Shown piece after piece: positions 16,801-24,035 of a stretch of DNA of 64,000 nt (its first letter is position 1; each line of letters starts with the position of its first letter). Source of the stretch: Thermoplasmatota archaeon (GTDB taxonomy: Archaea > Thermoplasmatota > Thermoplasmata > Thermoplasmatales > Thermoplasmataceae); assembly GCA_023381355.1 (NCBI GenBank), contig JAMCUL010000020.1, positions 1 to 64,000 on the forward strand, given 5' to 3'. Made by a program: the position numbers and the translations under genes. The notes beneath the pieces were generated by a model. That model did no database searches and was not told the DNA's origin. It was given only the letters and a program-made list of their open reading frames with translations.

Positions 16801-18127
16801 ACAATGCAGGGAATGAATTTACTGATCCTGAATACTTTGTACTTTTTGGATTGTCACCGGAGTCACCGCTGCTTGCAAGCACCGTTATACCCCTCGCCTG
16901 AGACTCCTCAAGATACTGCTTCATGGTAATATTCTGGAATGCAGATGCGCCCCATGAATTTGTGATTACTGAAACGTTTGTCAATGCCTTGGCAGTCGAG
17001 TTTGGATTGAGGATGAATGCATATACGCCAAGTAAATTCACAAGTGTCGGTGATGGACCATATACATTATAAATTGTGGATCCGGGTGCCATGCTTCCAA
17101 CCATCTCAAGATCCAGCGTGTTCTCCTCGTTGGCGCCTGTCCTGTCATTCTGGGCAGATGGCCCCGGATAGGGCGCCCCGTTTATGGGTGCTCCGAACAC
17201 ATGAGGATGCGGTTCGTATGATGGGAGTGTGGTGTTGAAATAACTACAAACGTTTGATTTGTAGAAAGGCGATACATTCTGCCCCGATGAGTCGTTTCCT
17301 GACCATAGCACAGTTGCAATTACCTCGTTTGTGGGATAGGTTATGTTCAGAAGACCGGTTTCGTCGTAAGCCTTCTGAAGGTCGGGCCCATAAATATACT
17401 GAACTCCGCTGGAGTTGTACGGTGAAGGGTACCCGTTCTGTGAGTTTACACGCCCAGGGATTGAGATGGAGGAGGTCCCCATGTTCAGGTTGAATTCAAA
17501 CGGACTGTTGGTGAGGCCAGAAACCTCTGAAACATGCTTGCCTATAAAATCTGGAAGTTCAGGCGGGGAACTCGCGTAATATATGTGGGAATCAATACTC
17601 TTTGAAAGGAGGGTGGTGTTGAATGCCTTTCCAAGTGATGTTGAATTGCCGCTTATCATGAGTGATATCCTGTCAGCATATTGCTTAACCTTCAATCCTG
17701 GAAATGAGGAAAAGTATGATACAGCACTGCTGTAGATATTGCCTGAAACTGAAAAATGTGACGTGAACTGTTCCCTTGTCATGTACCTGTGATAAAGTGG
17801 GCTTGAACTGTTCGATAGATTTGCAAGATATCTATTCAAGGCACTCTGGTTAGAAAGATTGAAGGAAACCATCACCTGGGCTTTACCATGATAATGAACA
17901 CCACTTTGGGCGGATATGCTCCCTGCAGCGAATGGTACCCTTACGAGGATTGAATCTATATTATGATTATTCATGTCATACGGGGAGGCACTTAACTGCA
18001 TACCCGAATTAGAACCATCAGGTGGCTGGGGGCCAAAGACGAAAAATGCAGATGAAAACATCATAAGAACGATAAGTAATACAATAAGAGTTTCCAAACA
18101 GCTGATCCTACCTTCCCTTGAATACAT
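13877..18127 (-). CDS. Secreted, membrane-anchored sedolisin (S53 serine-carboxyl protease) with six C-terminal repeats
   Basis: A 1416-residue protein. An N-terminal hydrophobic segment (about 12-32) acts as signal or anchor, followed by a pro-kumamolisin activation domain (MVSFNLSNQSALNRYLANLS ... HRYMTREQFTSHFSVS). The catalytic domain has ENTLDLEM with Glu335 and Asp339, the oxyanion region SSGDSGD and the nucleophile Ser546 in GTSIASPV; the calcium-site Asp is probably in GWGSLNDYNF. After a linker there are six beta-rich repeats of roughly 75 residues from about residue 915, each opening like VTFNESGLPDGFPWYVNVTG (variants FVEKNLPVGTEW, FTETGLPHGATW, FTEKGIPYGSMW, FLENGLASGVKW, FSETGLSNGTAW). 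The end is a membrane helix and RKKKW. Sedolisins work at acid pH, fitting an acidophile feeding on external protein. Asn-X-Ser/Thr sites are abundant, as in glycosylated surface proteins. Confidence 0.92.
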   Translation of the reverse strand: MYSREGRISCLETLIVLLIVLMMFSSAFFVFGPQPPDGSNSGMQLSASPYDMNNHNIDSILVRVPFAAGSISAQSGVHYHGKAQVMVSFNLSNQSALNRYLANLSNSSSPLYHRYMTREQFTSHFSVSGNIYSSAVSYFSSFPGLKVKQYADRISLMISGNSTSLGKAFNTTLLSKSIDSHIYYASSPPELPDFIGKHVSEVSGLTNSPFEFNLNMGTSSISIPGRVNSQNGYPSPYNSSGVQYIYGPDLQKAYDETGLLNITYPTNEVIATVLWSGNDSSGQNVSPFYKSNVCSYFNTTLPSYEPHPHVFGAPINGAPYPGPSAQNDRTGANEENTLDLEMVGSMAPGSTIYNVYGPSPTLVNLLGVYAFILNPNSTAKALTNVSVITNSWGASAFQNITMKQYLEESQARGITVLASSGDSGDNPKSTKYSGSVNSFPALCSYDSFGVTSVGGTTLTLNSHLGISSQTAWNISSADVGDSGPAGSAGGICTQIPEPSWEINTSANRVIQGKGLGIPDLSAIANNTLVCITLSGTTSDYVFWGTSIASPVTAGMVAEMDAVLKYYNDSNIGFMNPVLFNLSSLQLQALAHSSTTGAIVCSSYNSSLPMQVVYNVDTGNNFLYVANYGYNIVTGWGSLNDYNFTSFVLSRNFNYRSFAMDGVQAVMNLSGLNVTSYLFNSTSGKYSVNTNFNASIQENMFLANSLGAPIYWIQNVIYISGSQRSGWVVNYTGWTIDPFYGLYPSSSIYSYNFPAGKLIHFPHDFRITTWLTNYTTVTGQRMEFSINNQTISLPVPGAKYIIGEYNYTYEWNGLTYYDGPYPDNPNPGGLVPQVGLVGGPSLGIGNFTAPTGGTLKFTERPMGSNSYISGITKPFNNTVDQTGETSNDLVYSPSANNSYVIEIKGNSNQQGIMIYQKPGYRVTFNESGLPDGFPWYVNVTGFKDSGPITSTQYTVTLQNGSYDVEVQSQGKLYSASYNSSFSVNGSNLMQQVVFTPYLSKVTFVEKNLPVGTEWFVNLTSGKKNSSSTSSIGFSLLNGTYTFNPSTADKNLRANSSTFEVTGHASSIRVDFVPELCDVNFTETGLPHGATWFINITNFTDSGSITSNSYSVFLQNGTYNFTAQTADRAYHPVYNSTFRVSGNTPVRVEFLPTLYSTRFTEKGIPYGSMWYLNLTGSGLHNSSTGQCLNISLMNGTYSYIASSFGNERFMSNGSFTVNGFNRTVSVNFSRAYSIVFLENGLASGVKWYVNISNGMNGVSVSGQNITMYLSNGSYTYQASSDANSYHLLYNRSFNVSGSTVHIEIKFIMASYTVTFSETGLSNGTAWNVEINLVNVSSTSHAFQWGDLTNGTYSFTVYAKGYQYNGTSTFTVNGKNVTVHVEFQKKGQASDISALLIVIPVIGALVIALFYLAFRKKKW

Positions 18128-18243
18128 TTAAGGTTATAGTTAATGCCTGATTAAAATGTTTGCATTAGATTATTTCTCTGAAGCAGAATTTATAATATGA
18201 TAGTTTAAATAAAGCGATAAGATTTAATAAGAAAAATTCATGC

Positions 18244-18615
18244 ATGATTATGGCAAATGATGAGATCATAGTTGTATCTACAAATTATATATCGGGCTAC
18301 AGAATAACAAAAGTTTTTGGTACGATATGGGGAATAACGGTCAGGAGCAGAGGCATAGGGGGAAACATGATGGCAGGCCTCAGGGCGCTTAAGGGAGGGG
18401 AGATAAAGGAGTATATCCAGCTCTTGAATGAAGCCAGAACAATTGCTCTCCAAAGACTGAAGGAGGAGGCAAAAACCGTTGGTGCAAATGCCGTGATTGA
18501 TATCAAGTTTGATTCGTCAGATTTCGCCCAGGTGATGACTGAAATTGTTGCTTACGGAACCGCAGTAGTTGTGGAGCAACAGTCTGAGAAAACTGAACCT
18601 GTCAGTCTCTCATGA
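18244..18615 (+). CDS. YbjQ-like protein (UPF0145)
   Basis: 123 residues matching the YbjQ/UPF0145 family, thought to form pentameric rings: IIVVSTNYISGYRITKVFG, GITVRSRGIGGNMMAGLRAL, and AKTVGANAVIDIKFD are the conserved blocks. The biochemical role of the family is not established. The annotated ATG (18244) is followed by a second ATG two codons later. It is divergent from the sedolisin; the 116 bases between carry AT-rich promoter-like sequence (GATTTAATAA at 18220-18229). Confidence 0.82.
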   Translation: MIMANDEIIVVSTNYISGYRITKVFGTIWGITVRSRGIGGNMMAGLRALKGGEIKEYIQLLNEARTIALQRLKEEAKTVGANAVIDIKFDSSDFAQVMTEIVAYGTAVVVEQQSEKTEPVSLS

Positions 18616-18666
18616 AACAGTAAAAGTAAGGTTAAAATTATAAATATTACCTTTCAATGTACATAT

Positions 18667-18975
18667 ATGATAGATGCATTATGGGAATGGATCATAGTTG
18701 GGGTGGTTGTTCTCGTCCTTTTCGGCAGTACAAAGAAGATACCGGATTTTGCAAGGAATCTTGGAAGGGCAACCGGTGAATTCAAGAAGGGACAGGCCGA
18801 AATTCAGGAGGAGATAAGGAAGGCAATGTCCGGGGAAACCGTTAAACCGGAAGAACAGAAAGTGAAGGATGAGCAGGCAATAAACCTTGCGAAGAGCATG
18901 GGTATTGAGACTGAAAACAGAAATGTGTCGGATGTAAAAAAGGAGCTTGCTGAGAAGCTTAAAAGTGATAACTGA
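18667..18975 (+). CDS. tatA: Twin-arginine translocase subunit TatA/E
   Basis: 102 residues with the TatA layout: a short periplasm-side N-terminus, one membrane helix (EWIIVGVVVLVLFGS), the FGSTKKIPDFARNLGRATGE hinge and amphipathic helix, and a charged, unstructured C-terminus. TatA forms the pore-like assembly that moves folded proteins across the membrane. The ATG comes 20-30 bases after a TATA-like ATTATAAATATT, and the stop overlaps the tatC start by one base. Confidence 0.9.
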   Translation: MIDALWEWIIVGVVVLVLFGSTKKIPDFARNLGRATGEFKKGQAEIQEEIRKAMSGETVKPEEQKVKDEQAINLAKSMGIETENRNVSDVKKELAEKLKSDN

Positions 18976-19802
18976 TGGATAATGGCCCGTTGAAGGTCAT
19001 TCTGGACAATATTGAAGATTTGAGGGTTGCGGTTATAAGGTCCGGAATTCCCGTGCTGATTTTTTTTGTGATATTTCTGATGTTTGATGTCAGGACTATA
19101 ACCTTTTTTGGCCGGATCATTCCAGTAATTTACCCTGATCCGTATCATAATATGGGAGCCCAGTTCCTCCAGCTCCTGATTTTGCATGTGATAACTGAAA
19201 AGTTCCAGCTTCTCGCAATAAAACCTACAGACGGTGTTGTTGCTGACTTTTACTCCTGCCTGTTCCTCTCCGCGATTGTCACATCGCCTAATTTTTATTA
19301 CCAGATCTCCAAATTTATTGGACCTGCCCTGAAGGCAAATGAGAAGGAACTTCTCAGGATTACCCTTACCCCTGCACTGATCCTCTTCCTGATAGGATCA
19401 TTCATAGGAATATATTTTGTTGCACCACTGGTGTTCCAGATACTCTACCAGTTCGATATAGGTGTTGGGGCACAGCCCACAATGAGTATAACCAGTTTTG
19501 TTTCCTTCTTCCTGATATATGTGATTGCATTCGGCCTCTCATTCGAGACCCCGGTCATAATGGTTGGCCTGACCTATATGGGAGTTGTTCCTGCAAAGTA
19601 CTGGAGTGACAACTGGAGATATGCTGTGGTCGCTGCCCTGATATTCGGCGTCATATTTTCACCCGGCATGACTGGAGTGACCATGATGCTTCTTGCCATA
19701 CCGATCATAATTCTTTACTTCATCGGCATTTCTGCATCCAAAAGAATACAGAAAAGGAAGGATCTTAAAGATGCAATAAATGAAACCGTATCAGAGAAAT
19801 GA
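18975..19802 (+). CDS. tatC: Twin-arginine translocase subunit TatC
   Basis: 275 residues with six membrane helices. TatC, the receptor for twin-arginine signal peptides, is recognised by ADFYSCLFLSAIVTSPNFYY (equivalent to the region with the conserved F..E/P motif), NEKELLRITLTPALILFLIG, YVIAFGLSFETPVIMVGLTY (conserved Phe-Glu-Pro-like signature) and the last two helices. The N-terminal helix is separated from the rest by an extended external loop, as in many archaeal TatC proteins. It is translated from an ATG that overlaps the tatA stop and forms a minimal TatAC operon. It is convergent with, and overlaps by 12 bases, the gene at 19791. Confidence 0.9.
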   Translation: MDNGPLKVILDNIEDLRVAVIRSGIPVLIFFVIFLMFDVRTITFFGRIIPVIYPDPYHNMGAQFLQLLILHVITEKFQLLAIKPTDGVVADFYSCLFLSAIVTSPNFYYQISKFIGPALKANEKELLRITLTPALILFLIGSFIGIYFVAPLVFQILYQFDIGVGAQPTMSITSFVSFFLIYVIAFGLSFETPVIMVGLTYMGVVPAKYWSDNWRYAVVAALIFGVIFSPGMTGVTMMLLAIPIIILYFIGISASKRIQKRKDLKDAINETVSEK

Positions 19803-20519
19803 ACTTCTATGGGATTCAAGACCCTTAAGATCTATTTTTGAGGTGTCCATGGATCTTGCATATCTTATATGATTTCGTATTCTTGACTGGTCAATGTTTT
19901 CTCCTTCCTTTGCGCTGAGGAATGTTGCATTGTTTAATTTTATGGCAACATCAATGGCTTTCTGAAAGTTACCCCTTCCTGAAGTTATCCCGCTGGAGAG
20001 TGCGTCTGACGAATTAATTATCTCCCCGGAGAGAAGTCTTGAAAACATTCTCTCCCCAAGTTTCTCCTTCATCGTTACAGGATCAATGAAAATTGATGGA
20101 AGACCGAAAGAAGCATCCGGATAGGCAAAATCACACTTATCGCCTGAAATAAATGCATCGGAAACCAGCCCGAGCTCGAGTGCTGCTCCCCAGGCGTGGC
20201 CTGTTGCATATGTGAGTACCACCCCGTTGTGGTTACGGATCAGCTGCATGACCGCCGTTCCGATGGCAATAATGTTTCCAACAAACTCGCTGTCCCTGAT
20301 CAGCTTGCACGAAGAATCATATCCCTGTGAGAAAAAATCCCCTCTCGAATTGATGATAACCGGCTTCCCACTGCCAGAAATCTCAGAAAAAACCTGGAGA
20401 AGGGACTGGAGTATCTCCATGTCTATGGAGAATTCAGGGGGATTGAAGAGCGAGACATCATAGTATTTCTCGAATTCCTCAACCTTGAGTTTCTTCTTCA
20501 GTACATCGTCAGGTTGAAT
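19791..20519 (-). CDS. Crotonase-fold protein (enoyl-CoA hydratase/isomerase-like), probable ATT start
   Basis: The core is a crotonase fold: SRGDFFSQGYDS (oxyanion-hole position), GVVLTYATGHAWGAALELGL (second oxyanion Gly), SDAFISGDKCDFAYPDASFG and LPSIFIDPV. The first in-frame ATG (20420) would remove the first strand; the frame is open further back and reads YYDVSLFNPPEFSIDMEIL, as expected for the family. No ATG, GTG or TTG exists in that extension, but an ATT at 20519-20517 has GAGGAGGTC (20536-20528) at ideal distance, so I take ATT as the start. It lies inside the end of the upstream small gene. The usual catalytic Glu pair is not obvious, so it may not be a hydratase. It is the last gene of the nuo run. 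Confidence 0.65.
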   Translation of the reverse strand: MQPDDVLKKKLKVEEFEKYYDVSLFNPPEFSIDMEILQSLLQVFSEISGSGKPVIINSRGDFFSQGYDSSCKLIRDSEFVGNIIAIGTAVMQLIRNHNGVVLTYATGHAWGAALELGLVSDAFISGDKCDFAYPDASFGLPSIFIDPVTMKEKLGERMFSRLLSGEIINSSDALSSGITSGRGNFQKAIDVAIKLNNATFLSAKEGENIDQSRIRNHIRYARSMDTSKIDLKGLESHRSSFL

Positions 20520-20758
20520 CTTCGGTCGACCTCCTCATAAGATTTTCTGTCAGTTATTCCAAGAACTTCAGAGACATGCTTCATCACCTTTTCATATTGC
20601 GATGATTCGCCTCTTTCTATGAGAGGATATTCCCTTCCGCATATCAGCCTCCCAGCCTTATCGGAGAAAAGGAACTGTTCGCCGATCTTCTTCAGGAGAT
20701 GGATTTCCTCTGCCATCTCTTCAGGTTCTGAAACTTTTTCAAGATCCATAAGATTCAC
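20498..20758 (-). CDS. Small protein of unknown function in the nuo run
   Basis: 86 residues, acidic and helical, beginning MNLMDLEKVSEPEEMAEEIH and ending in EEVDRRFNLTMY; one cysteine (LICGREY). No family recognised. Its ATG overlaps the stop of the preceding gene by 4 bases and its 3' end contains the ribosome site and start of the crotonase-fold gene, so its translation is coupled on both sides. Position suggests a link to the membrane NADH dehydrogenase-like complex, but this is only positional. Confidence 0.6.
   Translation of the reverse strand: MNLMDLEKVSEPEEMAEEIHLLKKIGEQFLFSDKAGRLICGREYPLIERGESSQYEKVMKHVSEVLGITDRKSYEEVDRRFNLTMY
20528..20536 (-). promoter_or_regulatory. Ribosome-binding site deciding an ATT start
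   Basis: GAGGAGGTC on the minus strand, 8 bases before the ATT at 20519-20517, supports initiation there for the crotonase-fold gene, within the 3' end of the preceding ORF. Confidence 0.5.
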
Positions 20759-21105
20759 AGATCATCACACCTCTTTCCATCAAATGATGGCCATTTAATG
20801 TTATACCTGTCAATGCAGTAGTCAAATGTATAGATTAAACTCTCCACAAATGCTTCCCTGTCGTCCTCGTTATATATATAATCTGAAAGTAGCCTGGCCC
20901 TGAACTCATCCGTTGTTTCTTTTCCTTCAAGCACCTTAATCATTTCCGCCAGGATTTCCAGATGTTTTTCAAACCTATTATTCCTGTTGATATTGAATAT
21001 TCTTGCATATTTTTTCATTCTGCTCTTTATGAAGTTTACAGTATCATCTATCTCGCCTGAGAGTAGAGAAGATCGTATTACCTCGATGTCATAATCCGGA
21101 TTCAT
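20755..21105 (-). CDS. Small helical protein of unknown function after nuoN
   Basis: 116 residues, all-helical in appearance (DDTVNFIKSRMKKYARIFNI, KHLEILAEMIKVLEGKETTD, EAFVESLIYTFDYCIDRYNI). No known domain. The ATG overlaps the nuoN stop by 4 bases and the stop overlaps the next ATG by 4 bases, so it is an integral member of the operon. It could be an assembly or accessory factor of the complex; this is inference from position. Confidence 0.65.
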   Translation of the reverse strand: MNPDYDIEVIRSSLLSGEIDDTVNFIKSRMKKYARIFNINRNNRFEKHLEILAEMIKVLEGKETTDEFRARLLSDYIYNEDDREAFVESLIYTFDYCIDRYNIKWPSFDGKRCDDL

Positions 21106-22526
21106 CTAACCACCCCCAGTCCTCCAACGATTGAACTCAATTGCGGATACGCAAATATCAGGAGTGAGAGGCCTATAGTCAGGATTGCCGCAGTAACCAG
21201 AGGCAGCATGACAGAGCTGCCGAGGTTGAATTCATGACTGTCATTCTTCCTGAACATTACAGTGATGACCCTCAGATAATAGAATACGGAGATGGCACTG
21301 TTCAGGATGCCTATAACTGCAAGCCACCACAGGTTTCCGCTGATAAGTGACAGGAACAGGTAATACTTGGCAAAGAACCCTGCTGTTGGGGGTATCCCTG
21401 CCAGGGAGAGCATAAGGATCGCAAGTGAGACAGCAAACAGTGGTGACTTTACACCGATTCCTTCAAGATCATTTATCTCCACCTTATCCTTGTTCACTGC
21501 ACTGACTGAGAGGAATGAACCTCCCTTCATGAATATGTAAACAATTGAATAGTACATGGCAGCAAAAATAGCCACCGTGAATGCAAACGTCGATGATGAA
21601 CCCGAAACAACCGCTATCACCAGTATAAGGTATCCGGCCTGGGCTATGCTTGAATATGCCAGCATCCTCTTGAGGTTATTCTCTGACAGGGCAGCGAAAT
21701 TGCCGTATGTCATAGTGATTATGGATACTATGACAAACAGGTAGAATACATCATTATAGAAGTGGCTGAAGCCCACCAGGAAAACTCTCAGAAGTATGAA
21801 GAACGCCAGTACCTTTGTACCTGATGACAGGAATGCTGAAACTGGATTTGATGTGCCATCATATGCATCCACAGCCCACTGCTGCATGGGTACAAGTGCA
21901 AGCTTGAAACCAAATCCAACAAACAGGAGTACCAGCGCTATGAGCATAGCCCCCTTTTCCGGAACACCAGAAATGAGGTTGAAAGTCCCTGTTGCCATAT
22001 AATAGTATGAGGAACCAAGAACAATGAAGCCTGTTGCGATTATTCCAGTGAAGAAATACTTGGCTGAAGCTTCAAGGTTTCTCCGTGACTTTCCATATGC
22101 TGAAAGTATGTATGTTCCAACGCTGACACCTTCAAATGCAATGAAGATGAATATCAGGTTGAGGCTGAACGCGGCAATTATCATTGCTATATTAACAAAG
22201 AGGAATGTTGCGAAAAAGACCTCAGGGTTATCTTTGAGGACAGTGCCAGCCGATAGGGCAACGTAAAGCGATGAAACTATCATGATGAGAGCAAAATACA
22301 GGCCAAAGTTGTTGATCTGGAATGCCCCGCCATAGAATGTCTCGTTCCCTGCATCGAGCAAAAGAAGCAGGATCATGGCTATGAGTAGTGAGATTATGGA
22401 AATTCCTGTGTAGACCTTCCAGTCATGATACCTCTTTCCCATGAGGAGCATTCCGAATGCCACCAGACCCAGAAATATTTCGGGGTACATCACTGTCAGA
22501 TACTGATTTAAAAATATATTATTCAT
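21102..22526 (-). CDS. nuoN: NADH dehydrogenase-like complex subunit N
   Basis: 474 residues, about 14 membrane helices, a proton-translocating antiporter-like subunit (Mrp/NuoLMN family). The conserved lysine and proline regions are visible: LALVPMQQWAVDAYDGTSN (TM7 region), ENNLKRMLAYSSIAQAGYL, and LMLSLAGIPPTAGFFAKYYL. It pumps protons as part of the membrane arm of the complex I-like enzyme. The ATG is directly at the end of nuoM (1-base spacing), and the next gene overlaps its stop. Confidence 0.92.
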   Translation of the reverse strand: MNNIFLNQYLTVMYPEIFLGLVAFGMLLMGKRYHDWKVYTGISIISLLIAMILLLLLDAGNETFYGGAFQINNFGLYFALIMIVSSLYVALSAGTVLKDNPEVFFATFLFVNIAMIIAAFSLNLIFIFIAFEGVSVGTYILSAYGKSRRNLEASAKYFFTGIIATGFIVLGSSYYYMATGTFNLISGVPEKGAMLIALVLLFVGFGFKLALVPMQQWAVDAYDGTSNPVSAFLSSGTKVLAFFILLRVFLVGFSHFYNDVFYLFVIVSIITMTYGNFAALSENNLKRMLAYSSIAQAGYLILVIAVVSGSSSTFAFTVAIFAAMYYSIVYIFMKGGSFLSVSAVNKDKVEINDLEGIGVKSPLFAVSLAILMLSLAGIPPTAGFFAKYYLFLSLISGNLWWLAVIGILNSAISVFYYLRVITVMFRKNDSHEFNLGSSVMLPLVTAAILTIGLSLLIFAYPQLSSIVGGLGVVR

Positions 22527-24035
22527 TCAGAAAACCCCCTTTACATACATGAATATCATGTGGTAGAAGAGCGAGGGATAAACCCCAAGCACAAGTATAA
22601 TTATGAAGAGGAATGACAGCACGGCTATTTCCATTTTTGTTCCGTCCTTCAGTTTCCCAAGATTCTCATTATATGGACCGTTGAGAGATTTCTGGACCAT
22701 CCATACATGGTATGATGCCGTTATGATCATCCCGAATATTATGAAGAATATGATGAAGCCAATTACCTGATATGAAGCCAGGACAATGGAGGCCTCGGCG
22801 ATGAATCCTGCCAGGCCGGGAAGGCCAAGGGATGCCATGACCCCTGCAAGCAGGAATGTGGATATGATCGGCATTTCCCTGAACAGACCTGAAACCGTGA
22901 GGTTTGACTGGCTTCCTGTTGTATTTTTTATTATGTAGAGAGACGAGAATACCAGGGACATTATGAGGCCATGTGCAAGTATCTGGAAGATTCCACCTGT
23001 GACAGCAAGATAGGCAACATTCCCAGATGAGAGAATTCCGATGCCAAGAGAAATGCTTATAAATCCCATTGAAGCTGCGCTCGCATACGCCATCATCCTC
23101 TTCATATCGGTCTGGAACATCGCAACAAGTGCGAAATATATGAGACTGAATATTCCAAGGAGTATTATTGCCCACGCTATTCCACTTCCAATGACCGCTG
23201 TTATGGGGAGGAGCACAGCGAAGAATCCATATCCGCCCATCAGTGAGATGGCACCTGCAAGAACTATTGACACGGGATACGGTGCCGATGTGTATGCATC
23301 CGGGAGCCAGGAATGCAGTGGAAATGAAGGCATCTTCACCAGGAATGAGAAGAAGAATCCAAACAGCAGGAAGTCAGTCCAGAATGGGTTTGGACCCGTG
23401 ATATACTGTGTGATGAAAGCTGTGTTCAGCAGCTTGCCCATATTCAGGGTAAATGTGTGATATGCTGTTCCGTAGAAGGAGAACAGTGTAAGGATCGAAA
23501 GCAGGAGGAAAACAGAGCCGATCTGTGTATATACAAAGAACTTCAGTGCCGCCTTCTCCTTTCCCTTTCCTCCGTAAATACTTATAAGCATGAAGACCGG
23601 GATTATAATAGCCTCCCAGAATACATAGAAGAACAGGAAATTCCTGGATATGAGGAGACCGAAGAGTCCTACCTCAGTAGACAGCATGAGGCCGTAGAAA
23701 CTCCTGTTGAATTTCTCACGACCGGATACAAAAATGGCAATGAACATGACTACAGCAGAGAGGAAAAGAAGAGCCATTGACAGGGCACTGACACCTGTTG
23801 AAAATGATATCCCGATGGAAGTATCAACAGGATACGATGATACTGACATGAATCCGCCTGTATATGACGTGAATCTTAACACAGCATATATTGCGGTAAG
23901 GACAAGAATCAGGAGAGACTCAACAGTTGCGATCTTCCACGCGCCCTCCCTGACAGCAAATGATATTATTGCAAACAGCAGCAATAGCAAGAATATACCT
24001 AGTATGAACATTTCAGATACCTCCAACGATTTCAA
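22527..24035 (-). CDS. nuoM: NADH dehydrogenase-like complex subunit M
   Basis: 502 residues, about 14 helices. The NuoM signature residues are present: LLISRNFLFFYVFWEAIIIP (conserved Glu), FLVKMPSFPLHSWLPDAYT (conserved Lys and Pro), TDMKRMMAYASAASMGFISI and LGLPGLAGFIAEASIVLAS. It is one of three antiporter-like proton pumps. Its start overlaps the nuoL end by 23 bases. Confidence 0.93.
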   Translation of the reverse strand: MKSLEVSEMFILGIFLLLLLFAIISFAVREGAWKIATVESLLILVLTAIYAVLRFTSYTGGFMSVSSYPVDTSIGISFSTGVSALSMALLFLSAVVMFIAIFVSGREKFNRSFYGLMLSTEVGLFGLLISRNFLFFYVFWEAIIIPVFMLISIYGGKGKEKAALKFFVYTQIGSVFLLLSILTLFSFYGTAYHTFTLNMGKLLNTAFITQYITGPNPFWTDFLLFGFFFSFLVKMPSFPLHSWLPDAYTSAPYPVSIVLAGAISLMGGYGFFAVLLPITAVIGSGIAWAIILLGIFSLIYFALVAMFQTDMKRMMAYASAASMGFISISLGIGILSSGNVAYLAVTGGIFQILAHGLIMSLVFSSLYIIKNTTGSQSNLTVSGLFREMPIISTFLLAGVMASLGLPGLAGFIAEASIVLASYQVIGFIIFFIIFGMIITASYHVWMVQKSLNGPYNENLGKLKDGTKMEIAVLSFLFIIILVLGVYPSLFYHMIFMYVKGVF

